Shown here: one piece after another, positions 8,012 to 19,147 of the stretch
Numbering within the stretch: position 1 is the stretch's first letter
Layout of the letters: each line of letters starts with the position of its first letter
Program-made: the position numbers and the translations under genes
Assembly (NCBI GenBank): GCA_002798175.1
Contig: NWQL01000001.1
Coordinates: 94,074 to 158,073 of the forward strand
DNA: 64,000 nucleotides
Origin: Lysobacteraceae bacterium NML91-0213
Lineage (GTDB): Bacteria; Pseudomonadota; Gammaproteobacteria; Xanthomonadales; Xanthomonadaceae
Direction: 5' to 3'
The notes under the pieces: generated by a model
The model's database searches: none
Told to the model about the DNA's origin: nothing
Seen by the model: only the letters and a program-made list of their open reading frames with translations

Positions 8012-8108
8012 GGTGTATCCCCTAGGAGTGATTGAAGCCACGTGCCGGTGGTCGGCGGGTGCCGGGTCCGTTGGCAGCCGTGCGACACCGCACGTGCCCT
8101 TGAGTAAC

Positions 8109-8123
8109 GCATGTTGCGTGCCA
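8109..8123 (-). promoter_or_regulatory. Sigma-54 (-24/-12) promoter for pilA
   Basis: The minus strand reads TGGCACGCAACATGC, matching TGGCAC-N5-TTGC except for one base before the invariant GC; GG and GC have the correct spacing. The expected start is near 8098, giving an about 87-base leader before the pilA ATG at 8011. PilR, a sigma-54 activator, is encoded nearby. Confidence 0.75.
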
Positions 8124-8211
8124 ACGGGCCACTCCGTGGTCCGGGTCACGGAAGCGAAACCCAAAACTTGAAGCTGCAGCCGTTGTTAGCGTGCGAGAGT
8201 GACGCGCGCGG

Positions 8212-10068
8212 TCAGGTGCGGCATGAAATGTGACCTGATGCGTCACCACTGCTCTCGGGTATAGCAGCGAGGCGGGAGTCGGCCTCTCGGCGTTGCTCAT
8301 CGTTGACGGCCAAGGCTGCTGCGCATGCCCACAGCGCCCGTGCCTGCGAGAGGCGCGCCAGTGCTGCGGCGAGGTCGCCGGCGCGCAACCGGTAGTCGGC
8401 CTGCCGTGGTGCGAGCGCGACCGCGCGCAGTTCCGCCGCAAAGGCGTCCGCGGGCCGGCCCACGCCTTCCAGCGCGAGCCCCAGGTTGTGCCACGCCCCA
8501 TGCAGGTCCGGGCGCTCGGCCACAGTGCGCTCGAGTGAAGTGACCGCGTCCTGCCACCGTGCATCCCGGAGCGCCAGGTAACCCCGCAGTTCGTCCAGGC
8601 CCGGTGTCAGCGGCGCTGTCTGCTCCAGTTCTTCCAGCACCTGCATGGCGCGGGAGTCCTGTCCCGATTTCAGGTAACCCCAGGCCAAACGTTGGGCGTC
8701 GCTGGGAAAAGCAGGCAACAACAGTCGGGCCTGCGACACCGACCATAAAGCCAGCAATGCCGAAATCCCCATGGCTGCAGCCATCGCCCGCCATCGTCGT
8801 TGTTCGGACAGGCGCAGCAACGCATCCAGCCAGATGCCGGCGCCTAGTGCGAACGGGCCGATGACACTGAAGCGGAATCGGTCTTCGGCGAAGAACACCG
8901 CCAGCGTCAGTGCGCCCATCGCCAGCGGGGCCAACACGACCACGGCTCGGCGATCACGCCACAGCAGCAGCGCAATGCCCGGCAGCCCCAGTGCGAACAG
9001 CCAGCCGAAGGGTAACGGCAGGGCGGCAAGCAGGGGCGAGACGATCCGCTCGTCGACGTAATTGCGGGTGTTGGGAACTTCCGGATAGGCGCTGGCCTCG
9101 CGCAGCTTGCGAAGCGCGTTGCCGGCCGATTGCAGAGGGTGAGCCCGCAGATGGGCCAATGCCTCGGCCCGCCAGTAGGCGTCGACCGCCTGCGGCGAAA
9201 GGGCCCGGCCAAGCCGCCTTTCGGCCTCCCGGCGGTAGCCTTCCCAGATCTCGCCAGGAGCGGTGTAGCGACCCACGAAACCGGGAACGCTGGCGCGCGC
9301 CTCTGGATTGCCGGCGTTATAGATCTGGTGCAGCACGATGCCGCCGTTGTTGGGCATCGGCGACCACTTTTCGGAGATCGCGACGTTGCGGGCCACCAGC
9401 AGCAGGATCGGCAGCGCTGCGCCCAGGGCGACGCCACCGCACAGCCTGGCAAGCTCGGCCTCTCGTGCTCCATCGCGCCAGCGCAGCCAGCCCGCGCATC
9501 CCATGGCGAGCGGGATCATCAGCAGCAGGTTGGCCCGCAGGGCCACGCCCAGGCCGCAGAACATGCCCAGCAGGACAGCCGAGCGCAGTCGCGCGCGTGT
9601 CGAAACCTGCAGGACCCCGTACATCCACCAGATGACGAACGCCGCGACCCATGTCGCCTTGAGTAGGGCCATGCTGTAAGCGATCGCGGTGCCGGTCAGG
9701 CCGTAGACGAGCAATGCCAGAAGGCCCGCCCGCGGACGCCCGAACACGCATGCAATCCGGTATAGGCCGAAGGCCGACAGGCAGTCGACCGCAATCTGAA
9801 GCAGGTACAGCGGAAACGCCCCTGCGCCGAGTTTCAGGATTCCGCCGAGCAGATAGCCGTAGAGCGGGTCCATGAACGCGAATTCCTCGCGCAGGCCGCC
9901 GGTGCCGAACGCGACGTCCTGCGCGAAGCGCCAATAGAACTCCTCATCGGCGCCCATCTGCCAGGTCAGCGGGCCGGCCAGGGCGTAGCGCATGTGGATC
10001 AGACGTAGCACGAGCACGACGGCAAGTGCGGCGACGAGGCGTCGCCGCGTATGGAACTGTGCTTGCAT
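8212..10068 (-). CDS. GT39-like membrane glycosyltransferase with C-terminal TPRs
   Basis: A 618-residue protein starting at an ATG preceded by a strong GAGGGGAG ribosome site. The N-terminus has a membrane segment (LVAALAVVLVLRLI) and then a loop 'QMGADEEFYWRFAQDV' with an acidic motif as in dolichyl-/polyprenyl-phosphate-sugar GT-C enzymes (ArnT/PMT-like). About ten further helices reach residue 430. The tail (430-590) holds TPR-type helices, including 'HGAWHNLGLALEGVGRPADAFAAELRAV'. It lies between the pilR and pilA genes and faces the same way as the pilins. A pilin O-glycosylation role is plausible but unproven; the family is diverse. Confidence 0.7.
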   Translation of the reverse strand: MQAQFHTRRRLVAALAVVLVLRLIHMRYALAGPLTWQMGADEEFYWRFAQDVAFGTGGLREEFAFMDPLYGYLLGGILKLGAGAFPLYLLQIAVDCLSAFGLYRIACVFGRPRAGLLALLVYGLTGTAIAYSMALLKATWVAAFVIWWMYGVLQVSTRARLRSAVLLGMFCGLGVALRANLLLMIPLAMGCAGWLRWRDGAREAELARLCGGVALGAALPILLLVARNVAISEKWSPMPNNGGIVLHQIYNAGNPEARASVPGFVGRYTAPGEIWEGYRREAERRLGRALSPQAVDAYWRAEALAHLRAHPLQSAGNALRKLREASAYPEVPNTRNYVDERIVSPLLAALPLPFGWLFALGLPGIALLLWRDRRAVVVLAPLAMGALTLAVFFAEDRFRFSVIGPFALGAGIWLDALLRLSEQRRWRAMAAAMGISALLALWSVSQARLLLPAFPSDAQRLAWGYLKSGQDSRAMQVLEELEQTAPLTPGLDELRGYLALRDARWQDAVTSLERTVAERPDLHGAWHNLGLALEGVGRPADAFAAELRAVALAPRQADYRLRAGDLAAALARLSQARALWACAAALAVNDEQRREADSRLAAIPESSGDASGHISCRT

Positions 10069-10139
10069 CAGGGCTCCCCTCGCCAAATGGCGGACGCGAG
10101 GGTCGCGGCCGTGCTGCGCCTTGTCAAACGCGTGGGGAC

Positions 10140-11585
<1,446 letters not shown>

Positions 11586-11747
11586 CGGGGATCCTCGTTG
11601 GGTTGCCTGGCCGCGATCCATGCGGTTGGGGGAATGGGGATGGGCCGCGCCTGCAGGGGCTCACGCGCCGTGGCGGTGGCGATGTGAGGGCGTCCGCATC
11701 GGTGCGGCGGCGCCGGCTTTTGCCCGCGCAGGTCAATAGGTGACCAA

Positions 11748-13397
11748 TTATGCCGAAAGCAGCGGGTTGCGTCCCGACAACACCAGGCGGAAGCAGGCGC
11801 CGCCGCCCGGCACCGACACGTAGTCCAGGGTGGCGCCGTTGGCCTTGGCCAGTTCGCGGGCGATATAGAGCCCCAGGCCGGTGCCATATTCCGACGTGGT
11901 GAAGAACGGCCGGCCGATCTGCGATGCCACCGCTTCCGGGATGCCCGGGCCGCGGTCGGTGACTTCGATCGCCGGGCGGCCCTCGCGCACTTCCACCGCC
12001 ACCGTGACGCGGGCGATGTCGCCGGGCATGCGGCCGTGGTTGATCGCGTTCTGCACCAGTACGGTGAGGATCTGCTGCAGGTGGCGCGGGTCGAACACGG
12101 CGTCCAGCGGGCGATCGCGCCCGGCCTGCTGCAGGCTGCCGTTCTCCGGTGCCAGGGTGAGGTGGAAGTCGGCCACGAAGCGGCGCACCGCGGCCACCAG
12201 TTCCAGCTGCTCGGGCATCGCGCGTTCGCGCCGGGCCAGGCCGAGCACGCTCTCGACGATGCCGTTGGTGCGCTGGCACTGCTGGCTGATGATCTGCAGC
12301 AGGCGGCGGTCGGCATCGGCGAGCTCGGCTTCCTCCAGCAGCTGGGCGGCGTAGTTGATCGCCGCCAGCGGGTTGCGGATCTCGTGCGCCAGGCTGGCCG
12401 AGAAGCGGCCCATCGCCGACAGGGTCAGCGATTCGGCACGCCGGGAGACCAGCGAGGCATCGTCGAGGAACACCAGCACCGAGTCGCTGCCCGGCAGCAG
12501 GCGCATGAAGCGCGGCTGCACCTCGATGCGCTCCGGGCCGCAAAGGACCGGGGATTCGTCGTTGCGGTTGTCGTGCCGCCAGCTGACGAGGCGCGCGGCC
12601 AGTTCGGGCGCGGGCTCGGCCAGCGCGGTGCCATCGAGTGCGCCATCGTCCTCGCCACCGAGCACCAGCGTTGCCGCCTCGTTGGCGAGTTTGATGCGGT
12701 CGTGGCCGTCGATGATCAGCACGCCGGTGCGCATGCGCCGGATGATCAGCTCGTTGAGGCCGGCGAGGTTGGCGGCGTGCTCGCCATGGCGCTCGGCCAG
12801 CGCCTGGCTTTCGCGCATGCGCTCGCCCAGCAGGTTGCTCAGCACCGCGATGGCGATGAAGCTGATCGCGAACATCAGCGCTTCCGCCAGTGGCCGCACG
12901 GAACCGCCCTCGACCTGCGACCAGACGTATTCGCCGATTATCGCCGCGGCGGCAGCGAACGCCACCAGCAGCGCCACCCGCAGCTTGAGGAACAGCGCCG
13001 CGCCGCCGATGTTGGTCAGCAGCAGCAGGGCGACGCCCGGTCCGGCGGTGGGCAGGGCATGGGTGATCAGCAGGGCCAGGGTGATGTCCACCGCGACGCC
13101 GATCAGTGCCAGTTCGCCGAGATGCGCATCCGGCCTGCGGGTCCACAGCCACAGCGCGAACGCGGCGGGCAGGCCGGCCAGCGCCACGGTGATCGCCAGG
13201 TTGGCGTCGTGCGGTTCGGCGATCAGTGGGCCGATCGGGCTGAACACCAGCAGGCACAGCAGGCTCGCCTCGAGCAGGCGGTACAGCGCCAGCAATTGCA
13301 GCTCGCGTCGCAGGACGCGGTCGGTGTAGACGATGCTGGCGGGCAACTGGAACAGAAGCGCCTTCCTGGGCGGGATCGTCGCGAGTATAGAGGGCAC
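11748..13397 (-). CDS. pilS: Sensor histidine kinase PilS
   Basis: About 549 residues. The N-terminal part has six membrane helices (about 45-190, for example LLCLLVFSPIGPL and ALLLLTNIGGAALFL). A PAS-like linker (GVLIIDGHDRIKLANEAA) follows, then the HisKA H-box 'SLAHEIRNPLAAI', an N-box 'VLVQNAINHG', and ATP-lid motifs DRGPGIP and GTGLGLYIA. It phosphorylates PilR; in characterised systems PilS monitors pilin in the inner membrane. The start codon is uncertain: GTG at 13397 is chosen, and GTG at 13433 lies inside a REP-like repeat. A 162-base gap separates it from pilR and contains the inverted pair GGTCA/TGACC at 11731-11745. Confidence 0.9.
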   Translation of the reverse strand: MPSILATIPPRKALLFQLPASIVYTDRVLRRELQLLALYRLLEASLLCLLVFSPIGPLIAEPHDANLAITVALAGLPAAFALWLWTRRPDAHLGELALIGVAVDITLALLITHALPTAGPGVALLLLTNIGGAALFLKLRVALLVAFAAAAAIIGEYVWSQVEGGSVRPLAEALMFAISFIAIAVLSNLLGERMRESQALAERHGEHAANLAGLNELIIRRMRTGVLIIDGHDRIKLANEAATLVLGGEDDGALDGTALAEPAPELAARLVSWRHDNRNDESPVLCGPERIEVQPRFMRLLPGSDSVLVFLDDASLVSRRAESLTLSAMGRFSASLAHEIRNPLAAINYAAQLLEEAELADADRRLLQIISQQCQRTNGIVESVLGLARRERAMPEQLELVAAVRRFVADFHLTLAPENGSLQQAGRDRPLDAVFDPRHLQQILTVLVQNAINHGRMPGDIARVTVAVEVREGRPAIEVTDRGPGIPEAVASQIGRPFFTTSEYGTGLGLYIARELAKANGATLDYVSVPGGGACFRLVLSGRNPLLSA

Positions 13398-13431
13398 AAT
13401 CGCGGTGCCTGCAGCAAAGTCCCGACCCCTC

Positions 13432-13539
13432 ACCCGAAAGCGGGAGAGGGTGCCCCGGAGGGGCGGGTGAGGGCAGCTGCTGCCCGCGCCCTCATCCGGC
13501 GCTACGCGCCACCTTCTCCCGCGCGCGGGAGAAGGGTTG
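13432..13539. repeat. REP-like palindromic repeats upstream of sucC
   Basis: Two adjoining palindromic units, one with an imperfect CCCTCACCCG...CGGGTGAGGG pair and one with CTTCTCCCGC...GCGGGAGAAG, separated by CAGCTGCTG. The same unit recurs in opposite orientations at 14876, 16015, 16141, 16807 and 22608. The first unit touches the likely start region of pilS. Confidence 0.8.
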
Positions 13540-13695
13540 ATGCCGATCGATACGATTCACCGCGCCGATCGCGACCCTCACTTTTGCCCCGCAGCGCAGC
13601 ATCGGCGAGAATGGCGGTCTGTCCGCGCCCCTGTCGCCAGCCTTCCGGCCAGCGAATCCGTCGTGCGCGGTCCGTCACCCCACGCAGGATTCCAC

Positions 13696-14856
<1,161 letters not shown>

Positions 14857-14875
14857 GCCGTCACCGTTGTTTCCT

Positions 14876-14973
14876 CCCTTCTGCCGCACGCGGGAGAAGG
14901 TGCCCGAAGGGCGGACGAGGGCGCATCCAGACTGCAGCCCTCGCCCCCCAACCCTTCTCCTTCGCGGGAAGGG
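14876..14973. repeat. REP-like repeat inserted between sucC and sucD
   Basis: Contains CTTCTGCCGC/GCGGGAGAAG arms, then GGACGAGGGC, GCCCTCGCCC and a final CTTCTCCTTCGCGGGAAGGG. It fills most of the 135-base sucC-sucD spacer and could form a strong mRNA hairpin that tunes the ratio of the two subunits. Confidence 0.75.
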
Positions 14974-14991
14974 CTCCAACAGGAAGATTCC

Positions 14992-15864
14992 ATGTCCGTT
15001 TTGATCAATAAAGACACCAAGGTGATCGTGCAGGGCTTCACCGGCCAGCAGGGCACCTTCCACGCCACCCAGATGGTGGAATACGGCACCCAGGTCGTCG
15101 GTGGCGTCACGCCCGGCAAGGGCGGCACCACCCACATCGGCCTGCCGGTGTTCAACACCGTGCGCGAGGCCGTCGAGGCCACCGGCGCCAACGCCTCGGT
15201 GATCTACGTGCCGCCGCCGTTCGCCGCCGACGCGATCCTCGAAGCCGCGGCCGCCGGCATCAAGGTGATCGTGTGCATCACCGAGGGAATCCCGGTGCTG
15301 GACATGCTGCGCGTCGACAACGTGCTCAAGCAGCACGACGACGTGGTGCTGATCGGGCCGAACTGCCCCGGCGTGATCACCCCCGGCGAGTGCAAGATCG
15401 GCATCATGCCGGGCCATATCCACATGCCCGGCAAGATCGGCATCGTGTCGCGCTCGGGCACGCTGACCTATGAAGCGGTCAAGCAGACCACCGCGGCGGG
15501 CCTCGGCCAGTCGACGGTCATCGGCATTGGTGGCGACCCGATCAACGGCCTGAACTTCGTCGACTGCCTGAAGCTGTTCAACGAGGACCCGCAGACCGAA
15601 GGCATCATCATGGTCGGCGAGATCGGCGGCGACGCCGAGGAAGCCGGCGCCGAGTACATCAAGGCGCACGTCCGGAAGCCGGTCGTGGGCTTCATCGCCG
15701 GTGCCTCGGCCCCTCCGGGCAAGCGCATGGGCCACGCCGGCGCCATCGCGTCGGGCGGCTCGGGCACCGCGGAAGGCAAGTTCGCGGCGATGGAAGCCGC
15801 CGGCGTCAAGACCGTGCGTTCGCCGGGCGACCTCGGTGCGGCGATTGCCGAGCTGGTGAAGTAA
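14992..15864 (+). CDS. sucD: Succinyl-CoA synthetase alpha subunit
   Basis: A 290-residue protein, the expected size. It shows the CoA-binding Rossmann start '[11 protein letters not shown]', '[11 protein letters not shown]', '[12 protein letters not shown]', '[20 protein letters not shown]', and the phosphohistidine region ending '[17 protein letters not shown]' with the active-site His (about residue 247). It forms the catalytic dimer with SucC. AGGAAG precedes the ATG. A strong terminator follows at 15905. Confidence 0.97.
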   Translation: MSVLINKDTKVIVQGFTGQQGTFHATQMVEYGTQVVGGVTPGKGGTTHIGLPVFNTVREAVEATGANASVIYVPPPFAADAILEAAAAGIKVIVCITEGIPVLDMLRVDNVLKQHDDVVLIGPNCPGVITPGECKIGIMPGHIHMPGKIGIVSRSGTLTYEAVKQTTAAGLGQSTVIGIGGDPINGLNFVDCLKLFNEDPQTEGIIMVGEIGGDAEEAGAEYIKAHVRKPVVGFIAGASAPPGKRMGHAGAIASGGSGTAEGKFAAMEAAGVKTVRSPGDLGAAIAELVK

Positions 15865-15904
15865 GCCAGTCGTATCGTGCGGTGCCCTGACGGGCGCCGG
15901 ATCG

Positions 15905-15931
15905 AAAAGGCCGCCTCCGGGCGGCCTTTTT
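15905..15931 (+). terminator. Rho-independent terminator after sucD
   Basis: An 11-base arm AAAAGGCCGCC, a TCCG loop and GGCGGCCTTTTT: a GC-rich stem followed by five T, 40 bases after the sucD stop. It is the most canonical terminator in the window. Confidence 0.92.
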
Positions 15932-16014
15932 CGTATGGGCGGGCGCGGGTCGTCGCAGTCGCGCGTGGTGCGGCCCGTCTGCAGTGAGCGGGCAAAGGTG
16001 CGGGCGTTGCCGGC

Positions 16015-16268
16015 GCATCGAAGCAGCCCTCATCCGGCGCTTCGGGGCACCTTCTCCCGCAGGCGGGAGAAGGGTGGCAGCTGTCCGCTGCGCGGCGGTG
16101 GACCCCCGCTCCCATGCAGGGGTGAGGACATTTCCGGGGCGCGTCGAAGCAGCCCTCATCCGCCCCTTCGGGGCACCTTCTCCCGCAGGCGGGAGAAGGG
16201 TGGCAGCTGTCCGCTGCGCGACGATGGAACCCCTCTCCCGCGAGCGGGAGAGGGGCAGGGGTGAGGGG
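16015..16268. repeat. Tandem REP-like repeats (two about 98-base copies, 126-base period) plus a third palindrome
   Basis: Copies at 16015-16112 and 16141-16238 are almost identical: AAGCAGCCCTCATCCG, a GGGGCACCTTCTCCCGC palindrome with GCGGGAGAAGGG, and then GTGGCAGCTGTCCGCTGCGC. A further CTCTCCCGC/GCGGGAGAG palindrome with GGGGTGAGGGG follows at about 16230-16268. No coding signal is seen between 15932 and 16368. Confidence 0.88.
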
Positions 16269-16368
16269 AGGCTCCGCGCAAATCCCGACAGCGTTGCGCG
16301 AACAATTCCGATGGCGTCAATGGGGTGGGTATTGCACATTGCGCTGGTCGCCAGGATGGAGCGCAAGG

Positions 16369-16716
16369 ATGCGCCAGAACGCGAGATGCGGGTTCGCCCG
16401 CCAGTTGCGGCGTGAAATGACCGATGCCGAGCAGTTGCTCTGGTTCCACCTGCGCAATCGCGCGCTGGCCGGAATGAAGTTCCGGCGGCAATGTCCGGTG
16501 GGGCCGTTCGTTGCGGATTTTCTCTGTGCGGAAGCGGGCCTGATCGTTGAAGTCGATGGCTCCCAGCACGGCGCGGGAGTCGACGCCGCACGCACGCGCT
16601 TCCTGGCACGTCGTGGTTACCGGGTGCTGCGGTTCTGGAACCACGATGTGCTGGTGCGCACCACGCAGGTGCTGGAGGCGATCTGCGAAGCCCTGCCGCA
16701 CTCGGGACGAAATTGA
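16369..16716 (+). CDS. DUF559 family protein, PD-(D/E)XK/Vsr-like nuclease fold
   Basis: About 115 residues, the typical size for DUF559 domain proteins. Visible features: 'RQLRREMTDAEQLLWFHLRN', 'GMKFRRQCPVGPFVADF', 'GLIVEVDGSQH' and 'RGYRVLRFWNHDVL'. The D...EVD pair matches the acidic residues of a Vsr/PD-(D/E)XK-type nuclease site, although no activity is established for the family. The ATG at 16369 with GGAG upstream is chosen; a longer frame reaches into the repeats. The gene is flanked on both sides by REP-like repeats, and nothing else lies between sucD and nadE. Its cellular role is unknown. Confidence 0.75.
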   Translation: MRQNARCGFARQLRREMTDAEQLLWFHLRNRALAGMKFRRQCPVGPFVADFLCAEAGLIVEVDGSQHGAGVDAARTRFLARRGYRVLRFWNHDVLVRTTQVLEAICEALPHSGRN

Positions 16717-16806
16717 ACCGCAGCGCCGGGCGTCCGGGGAAAGTAGAAACGAGAGTAGCGTGGGATTCGGTTGACACTTCTTGGCGCCGAAGACAGCCAG
16801 AAAGCG

Positions 16807-16973
16807 GCCCTCATCCGCCCCTGCGGGGCACCTTCTCCCGCTTGCGGGAGAAGGGCGTGGGCCTGCAGTCATTCCGGAGCACCCCCTCTCCCCGTGCGGG
16901 AGAAAGGCGCGGCCTGGAGTCATTCATGGAACAACCCCTCTCCCGCATGCGGGAGAGGGGCAAGGTGAGGGGC
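16807..16973. repeat. REP-like repeat block downstream of the DUF559 gene
   Basis: Three palindromic units (about 16807-16855, 16876-16909 and 16930-16973) repeat the pattern GCCCTCATCCGC...CTTCTCCCGC/GCGGGAGAAG and CTCTCCCGC/GCGGGAGAGGGG. They share the unit with the block at 16015. The remainder of 16717-17019 shows no coding signal. Confidence 0.85.
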
Positions 16974-17019
16974 TGCGCGCGTTGCGGTCTGGAATAATGG
17001 CCCGTCCCCAGTTCCCGGT

Positions 17020-18663
17020 ATGCCCATGTCCACGACCCTCCGCATCGCGTTGGCGCAGTTCGATTTCCCGGTCGGCGCGGTGGAGCACAATGCCGACCGC
17101 ATCGTGCAGATGATCGGCGAGGCGCGCGACGAGTTCGGTGCCGACGTGGTGGTGTTTCCCGAGCTTGCGATCAGCGGCTATCCGCCGGAGGACCTGCTGA
17201 TGCGGCCGTCGTTCCTGGCCGCCTGCGAGCGTGCGCTGCAGCGCGTCGCCGCCGAGGCGCAGGGCATCGTGGCGGTGGTCGGCTGGCCGGAGTCCGCCGG
17301 CAGCGTGCTCTACAACTCGGCCAGCGTACTGCGCAACGGTCGCATCGAGCAGACCTACCGCAAGCGCGAGCTGCCCAACTACAACGTGTTCGACGAGCGC
17401 CGCTACTTCCATGTCGATCCGGATGGCGGTTCCTGCGTGTTCGAGGTCAAGGGCGTGCCGCTGGGCGTGCTGATCTGCGAGGACCTGTGGTTCGCCGAAC
17501 CGATGGTCGACACCGTGCGCGAGGGTGCCGAGCTGGTGCTGGTCGCCAATGCGTCGCCCTACGAGCGCGGCAAGCACGCCGAGCGCGACGGCATGCTGGC
17601 CGACCGCATCGCCGAGACCGGCGCGGCGATCGCCTACGTCAACGTCGTCGGCGGACAGGACGCACTGGTGTTCGACGGTGCCTCGCTGGTGGCCGATGGC
17701 GATGGCTCGATCCATCCGGCGGCGGTGGCGTTCGCCGACCAGTGGCTGGTGGTGGATTACGACGCCGCCACGCGCCGGTTCTCGCCGCTGGTGTGGGTGG
17801 ACGACGGCGACGAAAGCATGGATGCGCTGGCCTGGCGTGCGGTGACCCGCGGCATCCGCGACTACTTCGGCAAGAACGGTTTCGCGCACGCGTGGATCGG
17901 GCTGTCGGGCGGGCTGGATTCCTCGGTGGTGCTGGCGATGGCCGTCGATGCGCTGGGTGCCGACAACGTCACCGCGGTGCGGCTGCCGTCGCGCTACACC
18001 GCCGACCTCAGCAACGATCTTGCCGCCGAGCAGTGCCAGGCGCTGGGCGTGCGGATGATGAGCGTGCCGATCGAGGCACCGTTCGCGGCGTTCCTCGACA
18101 CCCTCGCGCCGACGTTCGAGGGGCGCGAGGCCGACGTCACCGAGGAGAACCTGCAGTCGCGCATCCGTGGCGCGATGCTGATGGCGCTGTCGAACAAGTT
18201 CGGCGGGCTGGTGCTCACCACCGGCAACAAGAGCGAGTACGCGGTCGGCTACGCGACCATCTACGGCGACATGGCCGGCGGCTACGCGCCGCTGAAGGAC
18301 CTCTACAAGACCGAGGTCTATGGTCTGGCGAAGTGGCGCAATACCGTGGGCGGTGCGCCGGCGATCCCGCGCGGGGTGATCAGCCGCCCGCCGTCGGCGG
18401 AGCTGCGGGCAGGCCAGACCGACCAGGATTCGCTGCCGCCCTACGACGTGCTCGACGCGATCCTGCTGCGCCACGTCGACTACGAGCAGTCGCGCGACGA
18501 GATCGTCGCCGCCGGCTTCGAGACCACGCTGGTCGACCGCGTGCTGCGGCTGGTGCGCACGAGCGAATGGAAGCGCCACCAGGCCGCGCCGGGGCCGAAG
18601 ATCTCGCGGCGTGCCTTCGGGCGCGAGCGCCGCTATCCGATCAGCAACGGCTACGGCGCCTGA
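17020..18663 (+). CDS. nadE: Glutamine-dependent NAD+ synthetase
   Basis: A 547-residue two-domain enzyme. The N-terminal carbon-nitrogen hydrolase (glutaminase) domain has a Glu in 'VVFPELAISGYPPEDLL' (about residue 49), a Lys in 'TYRKRELPNYNVFDE' (about 115) and the Cys nucleophile in 'GVLICEDLW' (about 152). The C-terminal synthetase domain has the PP-loop 'GLSGGLDSSVVLAMA' (about 290) and 'LVLTTGNKSEYAVGYATIYGDMAGGYAP' signals further on. It converts NaAD, ATP and glutamine to NAD+ in the cytosol. Start codons at 17020 and 17026 are both possible; neither has a clear ribosome site. Confidence 0.95.
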   Translation: MPMSTTLRIALAQFDFPVGAVEHNADRIVQMIGEARDEFGADVVVFPELAISGYPPEDLLMRPSFLAACERALQRVAAEAQGIVAVVGWPESAGSVLYNSASVLRNGRIEQTYRKRELPNYNVFDERRYFHVDPDGGSCVFEVKGVPLGVLICEDLWFAEPMVDTVREGAELVLVANASPYERGKHAERDGMLADRIAETGAAIAYVNVVGGQDALVFDGASLVADGDGSIHPAAVAFADQWLVVDYDAATRRFSPLVWVDDGDESMDALAWRAVTRGIRDYFGKNGFAHAWIGLSGGLDSSVVLAMAVDALGADNVTAVRLPSRYTADLSNDLAAEQCQALGVRMMSVPIEAPFAAFLDTLAPTFEGREADVTEENLQSRIRGAMLMALSNKFGGLVLTTGNKSEYAVGYATIYGDMAGGYAPLKDLYKTEVYGLAKWRNTVGGAPAIPRGVISRPPSAELRAGQTDQDSLPPYDVLDAILLRHVDYEQSRDEIVAAGFETTLVDRVLRLVRTSEWKRHQAAPGPKISRRAFGRERRYPISNGYGA

Positions 18664-18667
18664 GCGG

Positions 18668-19030
18668 TCAGCGGTAGCGCGTCCACAGCACGGTGGCCTC
18701 CGGGGTGCCGGTTGGCGGCGCCGTGCCGGGGCCGCCACACGCGCCTCCCATGCAGGGCAGTGCATCGGGATCGAAGGCGATGTCGCCGTTGGTCTGGTTG
18801 ATGGTGGTGCTGCCGCTGATCCGCGCCTGTCCGGTGGAGCCCGACTGCGCGGCGACGATGATGGAGCCGTCGATCCGCGTGCTGCCGCCGGTTGCGAGGT
18901 TGTCGCCGGCCACCACGTTGCCGGACGCGACCGTCGATGCGCCGAGGTCGATCAGGCCACCCACATACGAGCCATCGGCCCGGTAGCCCCCTGCGATGTA
19001 CGCGGCGTTGGCCAGCTGGCTTTCCAGCAT
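18668..19030 (-). CDS. Hypothetical, probably truncated protein with beta-solenoid-like repeats
   Basis: A 120-residue reading frame from the first ATG; the frame stays open upstream only to a TAG near 19120, so it looks like the C-terminal end of a longer protein. It is rich in Gly, Ser, Thr and short hydrophobic strands with a roughly 6-residue rhythm (GNVVAGDNLATGGSTRIDGS, then ARISGSTTINQTNGDI). This resembles polymer-forming/bactofilin-like or PilX C-terminal beta-solenoid segments, and ends with a Cys pair (PCMGGAC). It starts 117 bases from the divergent VKOR gene and ends 4 bases from the convergent nadE stop. No function can be assigned; it may be a decayed minor pilin or pilus-tip protein. 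Confidence 0.45.
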   Translation of the reverse strand: MLESQLANAAYIAGGYRADGSYVGGLIDLGASTVASGNVVAGDNLATGGSTRIDGSIIVAAQSGSTGQARISGSTTINQTNGDIAFDPDALPCMGGACGGPGTAPPTGTPEATVLWTRYR

Positions 19031-19147
19031 GCTGCGGTTGCCGGTGCCGTACAGGTTGGTGGGGGGCAGACCTGCGTGCGTACTGTCATCGGGCGCGGCC
19101 GGCTGGTGCGATGACTAGAATGCGGGTTGTTGCAAGGGGACGAGTCC

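Noticed and set aside
16261-16368. Longer N-terminus for the DUF559 gene
   Set aside because: The extra residues run into the repeat region and have no family match; the start at 16369 has a ribosome site and the usual length.
16015-16973. CRISPR-like array because of regularly recurring palindromes
   Set aside because: Repeats vary in length and spacing, spacers are themselves similar, and no cas genes are present. They are REP-like elements.
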